Shown here one piece after another: positions 1 to 8,064 of a stretch of 64,000 nt of DNA. The notes under the pieces are model-generated. The model was not told the DNA's origin, did not search any database, and saw only the letters and a list, made by a program, of their open reading frames with translations. The position numbers and the translations under genes are program-made. The DNA is from Marinimicrobium sp038419845 (GTDB lineage: Bacteria > Pseudomonadota > Gammaproteobacteria > Pseudomonadales > Cellvibrionaceae), in NCBI RefSeq assembly GCF_038419845.1, contig NZ_JBCAQT010000005.1, positions 124,001 through 188,000 on the forward strand. The letters are read 5' to 3'. How positions within the stretch are numbered: the first letter of the stretch is position 1; every line of letters begins with the position of its first letter.

Positions 1-40
1 ATAGAGTGTGGTCCCGGTTTTATCCCAAGGACCCTATTAC

Positions 41-1048
41 ATGAATAATTCTTCACGGAGTCTGAAAGACGATTTCGATGCTCTGACCAAAGACCTGCCC
101 TCCGGCGGCGCCGCGATTGTGCTGGTCCCCATTGCCCTGATTGTGATCTGGGGCCTGTTTACCAGCTTTTACACCGTCCAGCCCGAAGAGCAGGCAGTGG
201 TCAAACGTTTCGGCGCGGTGGTCGAGATTACCGACCCGGGCCTGCACTTCAAGCTTCCCTTCGGGATCGACAAGGTCCAGCGCGTGGCCTCGGCCCGGGT
301 ACTCAAACAGGAGTTTGGCTTTCGCACTGCGGCCACCCAGGGCAATGAAGCCACTCGCTATTCCGATCGGGATTATTCCGCCGAAGCCATGATGCTGACC
401 GGCGATCTGAACGTGATCGATGTGGAGTGGGTGGTGCAGTATCGCATTCAGGACCCCATCAAGTATCTGTACCAGCAGCGTGAACCCGATACCACCCTGC
501 GTGACATTTCCGAGTCGGTCATGCGCCGGGTCGTGGGCAACCGTCTGGGCTCGGAAGTGCTGACCGTCGGCCGGGTCGAGATTGCCGAGGGCGTGCGCGA
601 GGAGATCCAGACCATCATGGATTCGTACGAGTCGGGCCTGCACATCATCACCGTGGAGCTTCAGGATGTGGTGCCGCCCCAGGCGGTGCGCCCGGCGTTC
701 AACGAGGTCAATGAGGCTCGCCAGGAACGCGAGCGCATGATCAACGAAGCCACCAAGCGGGCCAATCAGCAGATTCCCCGGGCCAAGGGTGAAGCACAGC
801 GACTGGTCGCCGAGGCCGAGGGCTACGCCACCGAGCGGGTGAATCGCTCCTATGGCGAGACCGCCCGCTTCCGGGCCATGTTGCAGGAATACCGCAATGT
901 GCCGGAGGTCACCCGGGCGCGGATCTACCTGGAGACCATGGGCGAGATTCTGCCCAACGTCGGGCAGGTCATTATGGTCCAGGACGATCAGGCCGGGCCC
1001 TTCCCGCTGATGAATATTCGCGATTCCCGCCAGGAGGTGGCCAAATGA
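41..1048 (+). CDS. hflK: HflK, FtsH protease modulator subunit
   Basis: SPFH/prohibitin-family inner-membrane protein that pairs with HflC in the periplasm-facing HflKC complex around the AAA+ protease FtsH. One membrane segment lies at about residues 22-42, followed by the SPFH domain (VQPEEQAVVKRFG onward) and a long charged helix rich in Ala/Glu/Arg. ATG 41 is chosen over an in-frame GTG at position 8 because AAGGA lies nine bases upstream of it. At 335 residues it is shorter than the roughly 400-residue enterobacterial protein, because the Gly-rich cytoplasmic N-terminus is almost absent. Its stop overlaps the hflC start (ATGA), indicating coupled translation. The upstream part of the operon lies outside the window. 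Confidence 0.95.
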   Translation: MNNSSRSLKDDFDALTKDLPSGGAAIVLVPIALIVIWGLFTSFYTVQPEEQAVVKRFGAVVEITDPGLHFKLPFGIDKVQRVASARVLKQEFGFRTAATQGNEATRYSDRDYSAEAMMLTGDLNVIDVEWVVQYRIQDPIKYLYQQREPDTTLRDISESVMRRVVGNRLGSEVLTVGRVEIAEGVREEIQTIMDSYESGLHIITVELQDVVPPQAVRPAFNEVNEARQERERMINEATKRANQQIPRAKGEAQRLVAEAEGYATERVNRSYGETARFRAMLQEYRNVPEVTRARIYLETMGEILPNVGQVIMVQDDQAGPFPLMNIRDSRQEVAK

Positions 1049-1986
1049 AAAAGCTGATTTTTGGTGTGATTGTACTGGCGGTAGCCGTCGTTGCCCTGTC
1101 CTCGGCCTACGTGGTGGATGAAGCGGACCAGGTCATTATTGTCCAGTTTGGTGAGCCCCAGGGCGATGTGGTCGATGAGCCCGGCCTGCACTGGAAAAAG
1201 CCGTTCATTCAGGAAGTGCGACGCTTTGACAAGCGTCTGCTGATCTGGGATGGCGATGTCACCCAGATTCCGACTCTTGGGCGCGAATTCATCCAGGTGG
1301 ATACCACCGCCCGCTGGCGCATTGTCGACCCTCTGCAGTTTCTGCGCAGTGTGCGCGATGAGCGCGGCGGTCGCACCCGTCTGGACGACATCATTGATTC
1401 GGTGGTGCGCGATATCATTTCCGGTACGGAACTGGAGGAGATTGTCCGCTCCGGAGACTGGGACGTGGATGTCGATGATCTCGATGAAGTTGAACAGGAG
1501 CGTGATGATGTGGTGCTGACCGAGCGTCCCAAGCTGGGCCGGGAAAGACTGGAGTCCGAAATCCTCACCAGTGCTTCCAAACAGATGACGGAACTGGGCA
1601 TTGAGCTGCAGGATGTGCGCATCAAACGCATCAACTACATCGATTCGGTTCGCCGGCAGGTGGAAAACCGCATGATTTCCGAGCGCCAGGCGATTGCCGC
1701 ACGCTTCCGGGCCGAGGGTGAGGGCCGCAGCCTGGAGATTACCGGTGAAATGGAAAAGGAGTTGCGCCGGATCAATTCGGAAGCGGCGCGCGAGGCGGAA
1801 GAGATTCGCGGCGACGCCGATGCCGAAGCCATCAAAATCTACGGCGAGGCCTTCGGTGCGGATCCCGAGTTCTATTCCTTCTTGCGTACTCTGGAGACTT
1901 ACAAGGCGCTGGGGGACAACGCCACTCTGATGATCCAGGCCGACTCGGATTTCTTCCGCTACCTGGAAGATACCGAGCAACGTTAA
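1045..1986 (+). CDS. hflC: HflC, FtsH protease modulator subunit
   Basis: Second SPFH subunit of the HflKC complex that regulates FtsH. The N-terminal segment at residues 4-22 (hydrophobic, after MKK) is the membrane anchor; the SPFH core starts near DEADQVIIVQFGEP, and a coiled-coil region rich in Glu/Arg follows. The 313-residue length is close to that of other HflC proteins. It overlaps hflK by four bases and ends 16 bases from the stop of the convergent srkA gene. An acidic insert near residues 145-165 (DVDVDDLDEVEQERDD) is longer than I expect for the family. The identification is firm. Confidence 0.95.
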   Translation: MKKLIFGVIVLAVAVVALSSAYVVDEADQVIIVQFGEPQGDVVDEPGLHWKKPFIQEVRRFDKRLLIWDGDVTQIPTLGREFIQVDTTARWRIVDPLQFLRSVRDERGGRTRLDDIIDSVVRDIISGTELEEIVRSGDWDVDVDDLDEVEQERDDVVLTERPKLGRERLESEILTSASKQMTELGIELQDVRIKRINYIDSVRRQVENRMISERQAIAARFRAEGEGRSLEITGEMEKELRRINSEAAREAEEIRGDADAEAIKIYGEAFGADPEFYSFLRTLETYKALGDNATLMIQADSDFFRYLEDTEQR

Positions 1987-2002
1987 AACCGAACAGTACT
2001 AA

Positions 2003-2992
2003 TCAGAAGAGCGCCAGCGGCGGCTCATCCAGAGCCGCCAGCTGCTCGCGCAGCTCCAGAATATGCTCGCCCCAGTAGCGCTCGCTGTTGAACCAGGGGA
2101 AGCTTTTGGGAAAGGCCGGATCCTCCCAGCGACGCGCCAGCCAGGCGCTGTAATTCATGATGCGCAAGCTGCGCAGCGCTTCAATCAGATTCAGCTCGGC
2201 GAAGTTGAAATCACAGAACTCCTGATACCCCTCGATGATTTCCGACAGTTGCGCGGTCTGCTGTTCCCGCTCGCCGGACAACAGCATCCAGAGATCCTGC
2301 ACCGCCGGCCCGTTGCGGGCATCATCGAAGTCCACAAAGTGGGGGGCATCGCCGCGCCAGAGTATGTTGCCCGGGTGGCAGTCGCCGTGCAGGCGGATGG
2401 GGGTGTACTCGGTCTGCTCGAAAATGCGCTCAATGCGCGCAATCAGATCCGCACCCAGGGTCTCATAGGAGGGACGCAGACTCTGGGGAATAAAATCGTG
2501 GCCAAGCAGAAAGTCGTAGCTGTCGCGGGCGAAACTCTGCACATCCAGAGTGGGGCGGTGGGTAAAGGCGCGCGTGCAACCCAGCGCATGAATCCGACCC
2601 AGCACCCGCCCGAGCGTGAGCAGCTGATCAAAGTCATCCAGGTTGGGGGCGTGACCGCCCTGGCGTGGGTAGAGGGCAAAACGGAAGCCCTGGTATTCGC
2701 GCAGCGTGTGGCCATCGGCATCGGGGGTGGGGGGCACCACCGAGACTTCCAGATCCAGCAGATCCCGGGTGAAATCGTGCTCTTCCTGAATCTGGGCGTT
2801 ACTCCAGCGCTCGGGGCGATAGAACTTGGCGATCAGGGGTGGGCCCTCTTCCATGCCCACCTGATAGACCCGGTTCTCATAGCTGTTGAGCGCCAGAATA
2901 CGCATATCACTCAAGTGGCCGCTGCTCTCCACCGCATCCAGTACCAGATCCGGCGTCAGCGACTCATAGGGATGTGCCTGTGTTTCGCTCAT
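2003..2992 (-). CDS. srkA: Stress response kinase A (YihE/RdoA type)
   Basis: APH-fold Ser/Thr protein kinase of the SrkA family, which in E. coli is linked to the Cpx/stress response and protects against cell-death pathways. Visible signatures are the N-lobe stretch LALNSYENRVYQVG, the catalytic loop HGDCHPGNILW near residue 200 and the metal-binding DFDDARNGP a little later. The start at 2992 (MSETQAHPYE) is preferred to the in-frame ATG at 3016, since GGAGAGGG precedes it at normal distance. The 329-residue length fits the family. It is monocistronic and convergent with hflC. Confidence 0.93.
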   Translation of the reverse strand: MSETQAHPYESLTPDLVLDAVESSGHLSDMRILALNSYENRVYQVGMEEGPPLIAKFYRPERWSNAQIQEEHDFTRDLLDLEVSVVPPTPDADGHTLREYQGFRFALYPRQGGHAPNLDDFDQLLTLGRVLGRIHALGCTRAFTHRPTLDVQSFARDSYDFLLGHDFIPQSLRPSYETLGADLIARIERIFEQTEYTPIRLHGDCHPGNILWRGDAPHFVDFDDARNGPAVQDLWMLLSGEREQQTAQLSEIIEGYQEFCDFNFAELNLIEALRSLRIMNYSAWLARRWEDPAFPKSFPWFNSERYWGEHILELREQLAALDEPPLALF

Positions 2993-3044
2993 AGAACCCT
3001 CTCCCAAAAACCGCATTGTAGCGGTTATGGGAGAGGGTTTCTTC

Positions 3045-4589
3045 TCAATCGAGCGAGCGGCTACCCCAGATGGCGACGCCGGCTTCGGAGAGGGCGCTGA
3101 AGGTCACCACAAACTCCTGTTCGGACGGGCTCCAGAGACGGGCCGCCACGCCTTCAAAGGTACCCTCGCCGTCCAGCGTAATGGTGATATCGTTGTCGGC
3201 ATTCAGGGTCCAGTCGCCGCTGGCTTCACCGGAGATCATGCCGCCTTCTTCCAGCTCGACCGTGATCGACTGCTTGATCTCGGAGGTGATGTCCTTCCCG
3301 TGGTTGACCAGTTCGTAGGTGCCGGGCAGGTCCGCCTCGACCACGGCTGACTCTACCGGCTCTTCCGACTCGGAGGTCGGTACATAGCGGTGCGGAGCCA
3401 CCACCGGCCAACCGTCGGCATTCATGAACATCTCGTGGACACGCACTTCGTGCTGTTCGCCGCGACCCGGGAAGCGGGTGTGGAAGAACAGCAGGTGCTT
3501 GCCGGTCTCTCCTTCGTAGTAGGCCGAGTTGTGCCCCGGAGAGACGTAACCGTCACCGCCGTCGGCGAACCGGAAGTTGCCCATCAGCTTGACCGCACCG
3601 TCTTCGATCGAGGCGTCGTCAAAAATAGGCAGGCTCGGGTCGGACTTCACGTTGGCCACGTCATTACCTTCGTAATCCAGGTAGGGGCCGTCGGGGGAGA
3701 CCGAGCGGGCGACGCGGATATTGTAGGCACCGTTGGCGTCCAGACCGCCAAAGGAGCTGTACAGATAATAGTACTTGGATTCGGGACTATAGAGCACGTA
3801 TGGGGCTTCGATCCGGCTGTGGTTGCCACCGATCAGGTGAGTGCCATAGCCCTGGTCCGGCAGCGGAAAGCCGGTGTTCGGATCCATCTGCAGGATGAAC
3901 AGGCCGCCGGAGTAGGAGCCGTAGGTCATCCAGAGTTTGCCTTCGTGATCGTAGAAGGTGTGCGGATCGATCACGTTCGGGTGAACTCGGGGGTCGTAGT
4001 TATCGGCGATATAACCCTCGGTCACCGCGCCGGCCTCAAGGGCGCTCTCGGACTCCCAGCCGGAGCGCAGGAAGATTCCCAGATCTTCGTAGGGGCCTTC
4101 GATGTTGTCGGCCACGGCAACCCCCATCGCCGACTGCGGCGCGTCGCCCCGGCAGGCGTTGTAATACATGTAGAAGCGGCCATCGATTTCCAACTGAACG
4201 ATATCCGCCGCCCAGAGGGTGTTGGCATCGGCCCAGCCCAGGGCATCGGCCAGCTCGACGGTAACATCGTCAAACAGTGGGTTGGCCGCCGTAACGCCAT
4301 CGGCGACTCGCTGCCAGTTCATCAGATCACCGGTTTTGGCGGCCGAGAGGTGCGAGCCGATCACATAGTACTCGCTCTCCACTTTGATGACGGAGGGATC
4401 GTGTACGGCAATATTGGTGAAAGTCGGCTGAACACTGCCGCTGCCGTTTCCATTGCCGTTGCCATTACCATTGGCCGGATCAGGGTTGCTGTCACCACTG
4501 CCTCCGGAGCCGCCACCGCAGGCGGCCAGCATGATTGACAGTGCCAGGGCACTCAGGGGGCCACGGGCCTGTTGCGTGAAATTTGACAT
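3045..4589 (-). CDS. GH43 endo-alpha-1,5-L-arabinanase lipoprotein
   Basis: Predicted exported arabinan hydrolase. A lipoprotein signal ends in LAAC, giving lipidation at Cys24, followed by a Gly/Asn-rich linker (residues 25-52). The five-bladed GH43 domain begins near residue 57, with the base Asp in AVHDPSV (D64), the pKa-modulating Asp in NVIDPHTF and the general acid Glu in RIEAPYV. A C-terminal beta domain (LPGTYELVNHGKDIT to the end) resembles the GH43_C2 domain of Bacillus Abn2-type arabinanases. GAGG eight bases upstream supports the start. A single-gene unit. Specificity for arabinan is inferred from the domain pairing; activity on other arabinosides is possible. Confidence 0.9.
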   Translation of the reverse strand: MSNFTQQARGPLSALALSIMLAACGGGSGGSGDSNPDPANGNGNGNGNGSGSVQPTFTNIAVHDPSVIKVESEYYVIGSHLSAAKTGDLMNWQRVADGVTAANPLFDDVTVELADALGWADANTLWAADIVQLEIDGRFYMYYNACRGDAPQSAMGVAVADNIEGPYEDLGIFLRSGWESESALEAGAVTEGYIADNYDPRVHPNVIDPHTFYDHEGKLWMTYGSYSGGLFILQMDPNTGFPLPDQGYGTHLIGGNHSRIEAPYVLYSPESKYYYLYSSFGGLDANGAYNIRVARSVSPDGPYLDYEGNDVANVKSDPSLPIFDDASIEDGAVKLMGNFRFADGGDGYVSPGHNSAYYEGETGKHLLFFHTRFPGRGEQHEVRVHEMFMNADGWPVVAPHRYVPTSESEEPVESAVVEADLPGTYELVNHGKDITSEIKQSITVELEEGGMISGEASGDWTLNADNDITITLDGEGTFEGVAARLWSPSEQEFVVTFSALSEAGVAIWGSRSLD

Positions 4590-4772
4590 GTTTTATACCT
4601 CGAGCAAGCGATTGTCGGAGTTGTTATCGTTTAATCCTAGCATATGGTAATATCGTCATACAAAACAAAAATTGTGAGTTTTAACACGTCTGTGCGTTTG
4701 AGCCTGCGGCCGCTTTCGCCCATCAGTGAGAAGATCCCCGCTTGGGAATCAACCCGGATACCGGAGAAACCT

Positions 4773-4928
4773 ATGTGGATCGGCCGGGCACTGATCCACG
4801 AAAAGCTCTGGATCCGCTCCTGGGTCAATCAAATTTACTGTTGGTACGACGAAATCGAGGATGTGGATCCCACCCCGATCGGTCTGGAGCGCTATTCGCT
4901 CTCGGGCGTCCAGTGCGAGGCTGAGTAG
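4773..4928 (+). CDS. Possible 51-residue small protein
   Basis: Short reading frame starting MWIGRALIHEKLW and ending near GVQCEAE, with GGAG six bases before its ATG, which is a good ribosome binding site. It lies between two minus-strand genes and overlaps the comF stop by 37 bases. The product is acidic at the C-terminal side and Trp/Tyr-rich in the middle, with no signal peptide or membrane segment. I do not recognise a family. The main support is the ribosome binding site; chance remains possible. Confidence 0.4.
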   Translation: MWIGRALIHEKLWIRSWVNQIYCWYDEIEDVDPTPIGLERYSLSGVQCEAE

Positions 4929-5629
4929 TCGCCGCTGGGGGTGCGCGCCAGTGCCCAGAGTTCGACCTCGCTCGCGCCGGCATTGAGTAGCAGGCGACTC
5001 AGTTCGCGGGCGGTGCTGGTGGTGGTCACCACATCATCGAGCAGCGCCACACGTCGCCCCGCCAATATCTCGGGGGCGCCAGGGGTGAGCACAAACGCCC
5101 GGCGCAGGTTCTGTTCCCGCTGCTGTCGGCTCAATCCCTGCTGGGCCGGGGTGCGGCGGTTGCGACGGCACAGGCGGCTGTGCACCGGCAGCGCCAGTGC
5201 CCGCCCCAGGTCGGCCGCCATCAGCTCGGTCTGATTGAAGCCGCGTCTGAGTCGCCGCGACCAGTGCAGCGGGACCGGTAGCAGCAGCTCCGGCCATGCC
5301 AGCGCGTGGGTCTCGGCACGCGCCGCGCGCAAATGCTCCGCCAGAAGGTTCGCCAGCGCCCGCCCAAACGCGAGCTGCCGGTAGTACTTGAAGTGGTGAA
5401 TCAGATAATCCAGCGGGTAGTCGTACCGAAACGCGGCCCGGCAGCGCTCGAACGGCGGAGGTTCCGACAGGCAGCGCCCGCAGTAAGAGGCCTCCTCCGC
5501 CAGCGGCAGGGCGCACAGCTCGCACCGGTACCCGGAGGGCTCCAGATAGGGCAGGCTGAAGGCGCATCCGGAGCAGAGCTGTTCGCCCTTGACGGGCCTG
5601 GCGCACAGCAGGCAGGGGTTGGGTAGCAT
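4892..5629 (-). CDS. comF: ComF-family phosphoribosyltransferase-like protein
   Basis: Member of the ComF/GntX family, implicated in DNA uptake or use of DNA as nutrient. An N-terminal double zinc-finger-like section carries CxxC pairs (CLLC, CSGC, CELC, CGRC). The PRTase domain ends with the PRPP-binding-type motif VALLDDVVTTTSTA. Two ATGs are possible; 5629 is taken because AAAGGA lies eight bases upstream, while for 5638 it is directly adjacent. Length 245 residues, typical. It is transcribed divergently from bioB, an arrangement common in gammaproteobacteria. Confidence 0.93.
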   Translation of the reverse strand: MLPNPCLLCARPVKGEQLCSGCAFSLPYLEPSGYRCELCALPLAEEASYCGRCLSEPPPFERCRAAFRYDYPLDYLIHHFKYYRQLAFGRALANLLAEHLRAARAETHALAWPELLLPVPLHWSRRLRRGFNQTELMAADLGRALALPVHSRLCRRNRRTPAQQGLSRQQREQNLRRAFVLTPGAPEILAGRRVALLDDVVTTTSTARELSRLLLNAGASEVELWALARTPSGDYSASHWTPESE

Positions 5630-5708
5630 GGGCAACATCCTTTGTTGTAGGTTTTCCTCGCATTACCGCGTTATTTTTAATCGTTCGGATCCCGATTGTC
5701 CAGTTGCG

Positions 5709-5741
5709 CTGTCAACCTGGGTGGCGTGTTCAGGTTGACAG
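5709..5741. promoter_or_regulatory. BirA operator of the biotin operon
   Basis: Perfect inverted repeat: CTGTCAACC (5709-5717), 15-base spacer, GGTTGACAG (5733-5741). This matches the half-site form and spacing of proteobacterial BirA operators (TTGTAAACC-N14/15-GGTTTACAA type). It lies 70 bases before the bioB start and between the divergent comF and bioB genes, so BirA-biotinyl-AMP binding would repress bioB and perhaps also affect comF. Confidence 0.9.
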
Positions 5742-5765
5742 CTCCCGGGCGGACGGTAGTATAGA
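5735..5765 (+). promoter_or_regulatory. Sigma70 promoter of bioB, inside the operator
   Basis: A consensus -35 TTGACA (5735-5740) is formed by the right half-site of the BirA operator. Candidate -10 boxes are TAGTAT (5757-5762, spacer 16) or TATAGA (5760-5765, spacer 19). Overlap of the -35 box with the repressor site explains how the operon would be switched off. Confidence 0.75.
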
Positions 5766-5811
5766 GGGCTTTGATTGCCATCCACCCTGACCGAGACCGA
5801 AGGGAACCCCT

Positions 5812-6873
5812 ATGAACGCCACTGCCCAACCACAGATTCGCCACGATTGGAGCCGGGACGAGATCCTGGCGCTGTTCGCGCAGCCCTTCAGCGATCTGAT
5901 GTATCAGGCCCAGACCGTGCACCGCGCCTATTTCGATCCCAATCAGGTTCAGGTCAGCACCCTCTGCTCGATCAAAACCGGCGCCTGTCCCGAGGACTGC
6001 AAATACTGCCCCCAGAGCGCCCGTTACGATACCGGTCTGGAGCGCGAGCGTCTGATGGCCGTGGAGAAGGTGCTCGAGGAAGCCAAAGCGGCCAAGGCCA
6101 GTGGCGCGACCCGCTTCTGCATGGGAGCCGCCTGGCGCTCGCCCAAGAACCGCGACCTCAACTATGTGACCGATATGGTCAAGGGCGTCAAATCCCTGGG
6201 GCTGGAAACCTGCATGACCCTGGGCATGCTCGATGAGCAGCAGGCCCAGACCCTGTCCGAGGCCGGCCTCGACTACTACAACCACAATCTGGATACCTCC
6301 CCCGAGTACTACGGCGAAGTGATCACCACCCGCACCTATCAGGACCGCCTGGAAACGCTGGACAACGTGCGCAAGGCCGGCATGAAGGTCTGCTGTGGCG
6401 GCATCGTCGGCATGGGCGAAGAACAGACCGATCGCGCCGGTCTGTTGCAGCAGCTGGCCAACCTGCCCGATCACCCCGAGTCGGTGCCGATCAACATGCT
6501 GGTACGTGTGGCCGGCACTCCCTTTGAAAACGAGGAAGATCTGGACCCCTTCGAGTTCATCCGCACCATCGCCGTGGCCCGCATTCTGATGCCCGCTGCC
6601 CATGTGCGACTCTCGGCCGGACGGGAAGAAATGAACGAGCAGATGCAGGCCATGGCCTTCCTGGCTGGCGCCAACTCCATCTTCTATGGTGAAAAGCTGC
6701 TGACCACCGCCAATCCCGAAGCCAATGCCGACATGATGCTGTTCAAGCGTCTGGGCATTGAGCCCGAGCAGCGCGAAGTGCACGTTGAAGAGGCCGAACA
6801 GGACGAGGTGGCGCTGGCCGGAGCGCTGGAAGAGGCGAACAACGATCGTTTCTTCTATAACGCTGCCAAGTAA
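5812..6873 (+). CDS. bioB: Biotin synthase
   Basis: Radical SAM enzyme inserting sulfur into dethiobiotin, the last step of biotin synthesis. The radical-SAM cysteines CPEDCKYC are at C59, C63 and C66. The conserved YNHNLDTSPEYY and MLVRVAGTPFE stretches are present. Length 353 residues is typical. First gene of the operon, behind the BirA operator; AAGGGAA lies just upstream of the ATG. bioF follows after six bases. Confidence 0.98.
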   Translation: MNATAQPQIRHDWSRDEILALFAQPFSDLMYQAQTVHRAYFDPNQVQVSTLCSIKTGACPEDCKYCPQSARYDTGLERERLMAVEKVLEEAKAAKASGATRFCMGAAWRSPKNRDLNYVTDMVKGVKSLGLETCMTLGMLDEQQAQTLSEAGLDYYNHNLDTSPEYYGEVITTRTYQDRLETLDNVRKAGMKVCCGGIVGMGEEQTDRAGLLQQLANLPDHPESVPINMLVRVAGTPFENEEDLDPFEFIRTIAVARILMPAAHVRLSAGREEMNEQMQAMAFLAGANSIFYGEKLLTTANPEANADMMLFKRLGIEPEQREVHVEEAEQDEVALAGALEEANNDRFFYNAAK

Positions 6874-6879
6874 CCGTCC

Positions 6880-8064
6880 GTGGCCGCTTCCACACTGGAT
6901 GCCGCCCTGGCGCCTGCGTTGCAGGAGCGCAGGCGGCAGTCACTCTATCGCCAACGCCGCACCCTGGAGTCCTCCCAGGGTGCTTCGGTGTGGGTGGATG
7001 GCAAGCGCATGGTGGGTTTCTGCAGCAATGATTACCTGGGGCTGGCCAGCCACCCGCAGGTGATCGCGGCGCTGCGAGCCGCCTCCGATGACTACGGGGT
7101 CGGCAGTGGCGCCTCCCACCTGGTCTGCGGTCACTCCCGGGAGCATCACGCCCTGGAAGAGGAGCTGGCCGCTTTCTGCGGGCGCGAGCGCGCACTGCTG
7201 TTCTCCACCGGCTACATGGCCAACCTGGGGGCGATCACCGCCTTGCTCGGGCGCGGCGACGCGCTCTTTGAAGATCGGCTCAATCACGCCTCCCTGCTCG
7301 ATGCCGGCCTGCTCAGCGGGGCCCGCTTTCAGCGCTTCAAACACAATGATCTCGATCACCTGGAGACGCGACTGGCGGGCAGTGACGCCCGGCGCCGCCT
7401 CATTGCCGTGGATGGGGTGTTCAGCATGGACGGTGACCGCGCTCCGCTGCCGGAGCTGGCGGCGGTGGCCGCCCGGCACAACGGTTGGCTGATGGTGGAC
7501 GACGCCCACGGCTTCGGTTGCCTGGGCGCCACCGGGGCCGGCACTGTTGAGCACTACGGTCTGAACCAGGACCAGGTCCCCATTCTGATGGGCACTCTGG
7601 GCAAGGCATTGGGCACCTTTGGCGCCTTTGTCGCCGGCAGCGAGGCGCTGATCGAAACCCTGATCCAGTTTGCCCGCAGTTATATCTATACCACCGCTCT
7701 GCCGCCCGCCGTGGCGGCGGCCACCCGCACCAGTCTGGCGCTGGTGCAGAGCGAGCCCTGGCGGCGCGAGCACCTCAACGCCCTGATTGCCCGGTTCCGC
7801 CGGGGCGCCCGCGAGCTGGGCCTGACCCTGATGGATTCCGATACCGCGGTGCAACCGCTGCTGGTGGGTGATGAGAGTCGGGCGCTGGCCCTGGCCGAGC
7901 GGCTGGAAGCGCGCGGTTATTGGGTGGTCGCCATTCGCCCGCCCACCGTGCCCGCCGGCAGTGCCCGACTGCGCGTCACGCTGAGCGCCGCGCACACAAC
8001 CGAGCAGGTGGACGGCCTGCTCTCGGCGCTGACCGAGAGCCTCCGGGCGGAGGGCGCACGATGA
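6880..8064 (+). CDS. bioF: 8-amino-7-oxononanoate synthase
   Basis: PLP enzyme joining pimeloyl-ACP and alanine to give 8-amino-7-oxononanoate. The internal aldimine lysine lies in GTLGKALGTFG (K242), with SNDYLGLA, GSGASHLVCGH and VDDAHGFG motifs before it. The start is GTG at 6880, six bases after the bioB stop, with no strong ribosome binding site, so coupling to bioB is likely. Length 394 residues is normal. Its stop overlaps the next start by four bases. Confidence 0.96.
   Translation: MAASTLDAALAPALQERRRQSLYRQRRTLESSQGASVWVDGKRMVGFCSNDYLGLASHPQVIAALRAASDDYGVGSGASHLVCGHSREHHALEEELAAFCGRERALLFSTGYMANLGAITALLGRGDALFEDRLNHASLLDAGLLSGARFQRFKHNDLDHLETRLAGSDARRRLIAVDGVFSMDGDRAPLPELAAVAARHNGWLMVDDAHGFGCLGATGAGTVEHYGLNQDQVPILMGTLGKALGTFGAFVAGSEALIETLIQFARSYIYTTALPPAVAAATRTSLALVQSEPWRREHLNALIARFRRGARELGLTLMDSDTAVQPLLVGDESRALALAERLEARGYWVVAIRPPTVPAGSARLRVTLSAAHTTEQVDGLLSALTESLRAEGAR

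Noticed and set aside
4637..4828. 63-codon minus-strand frame upstream of the arabinanase
   Set aside because: No ribosome binding site and it conflicts with the better-supported plus-strand small frame at 4773.
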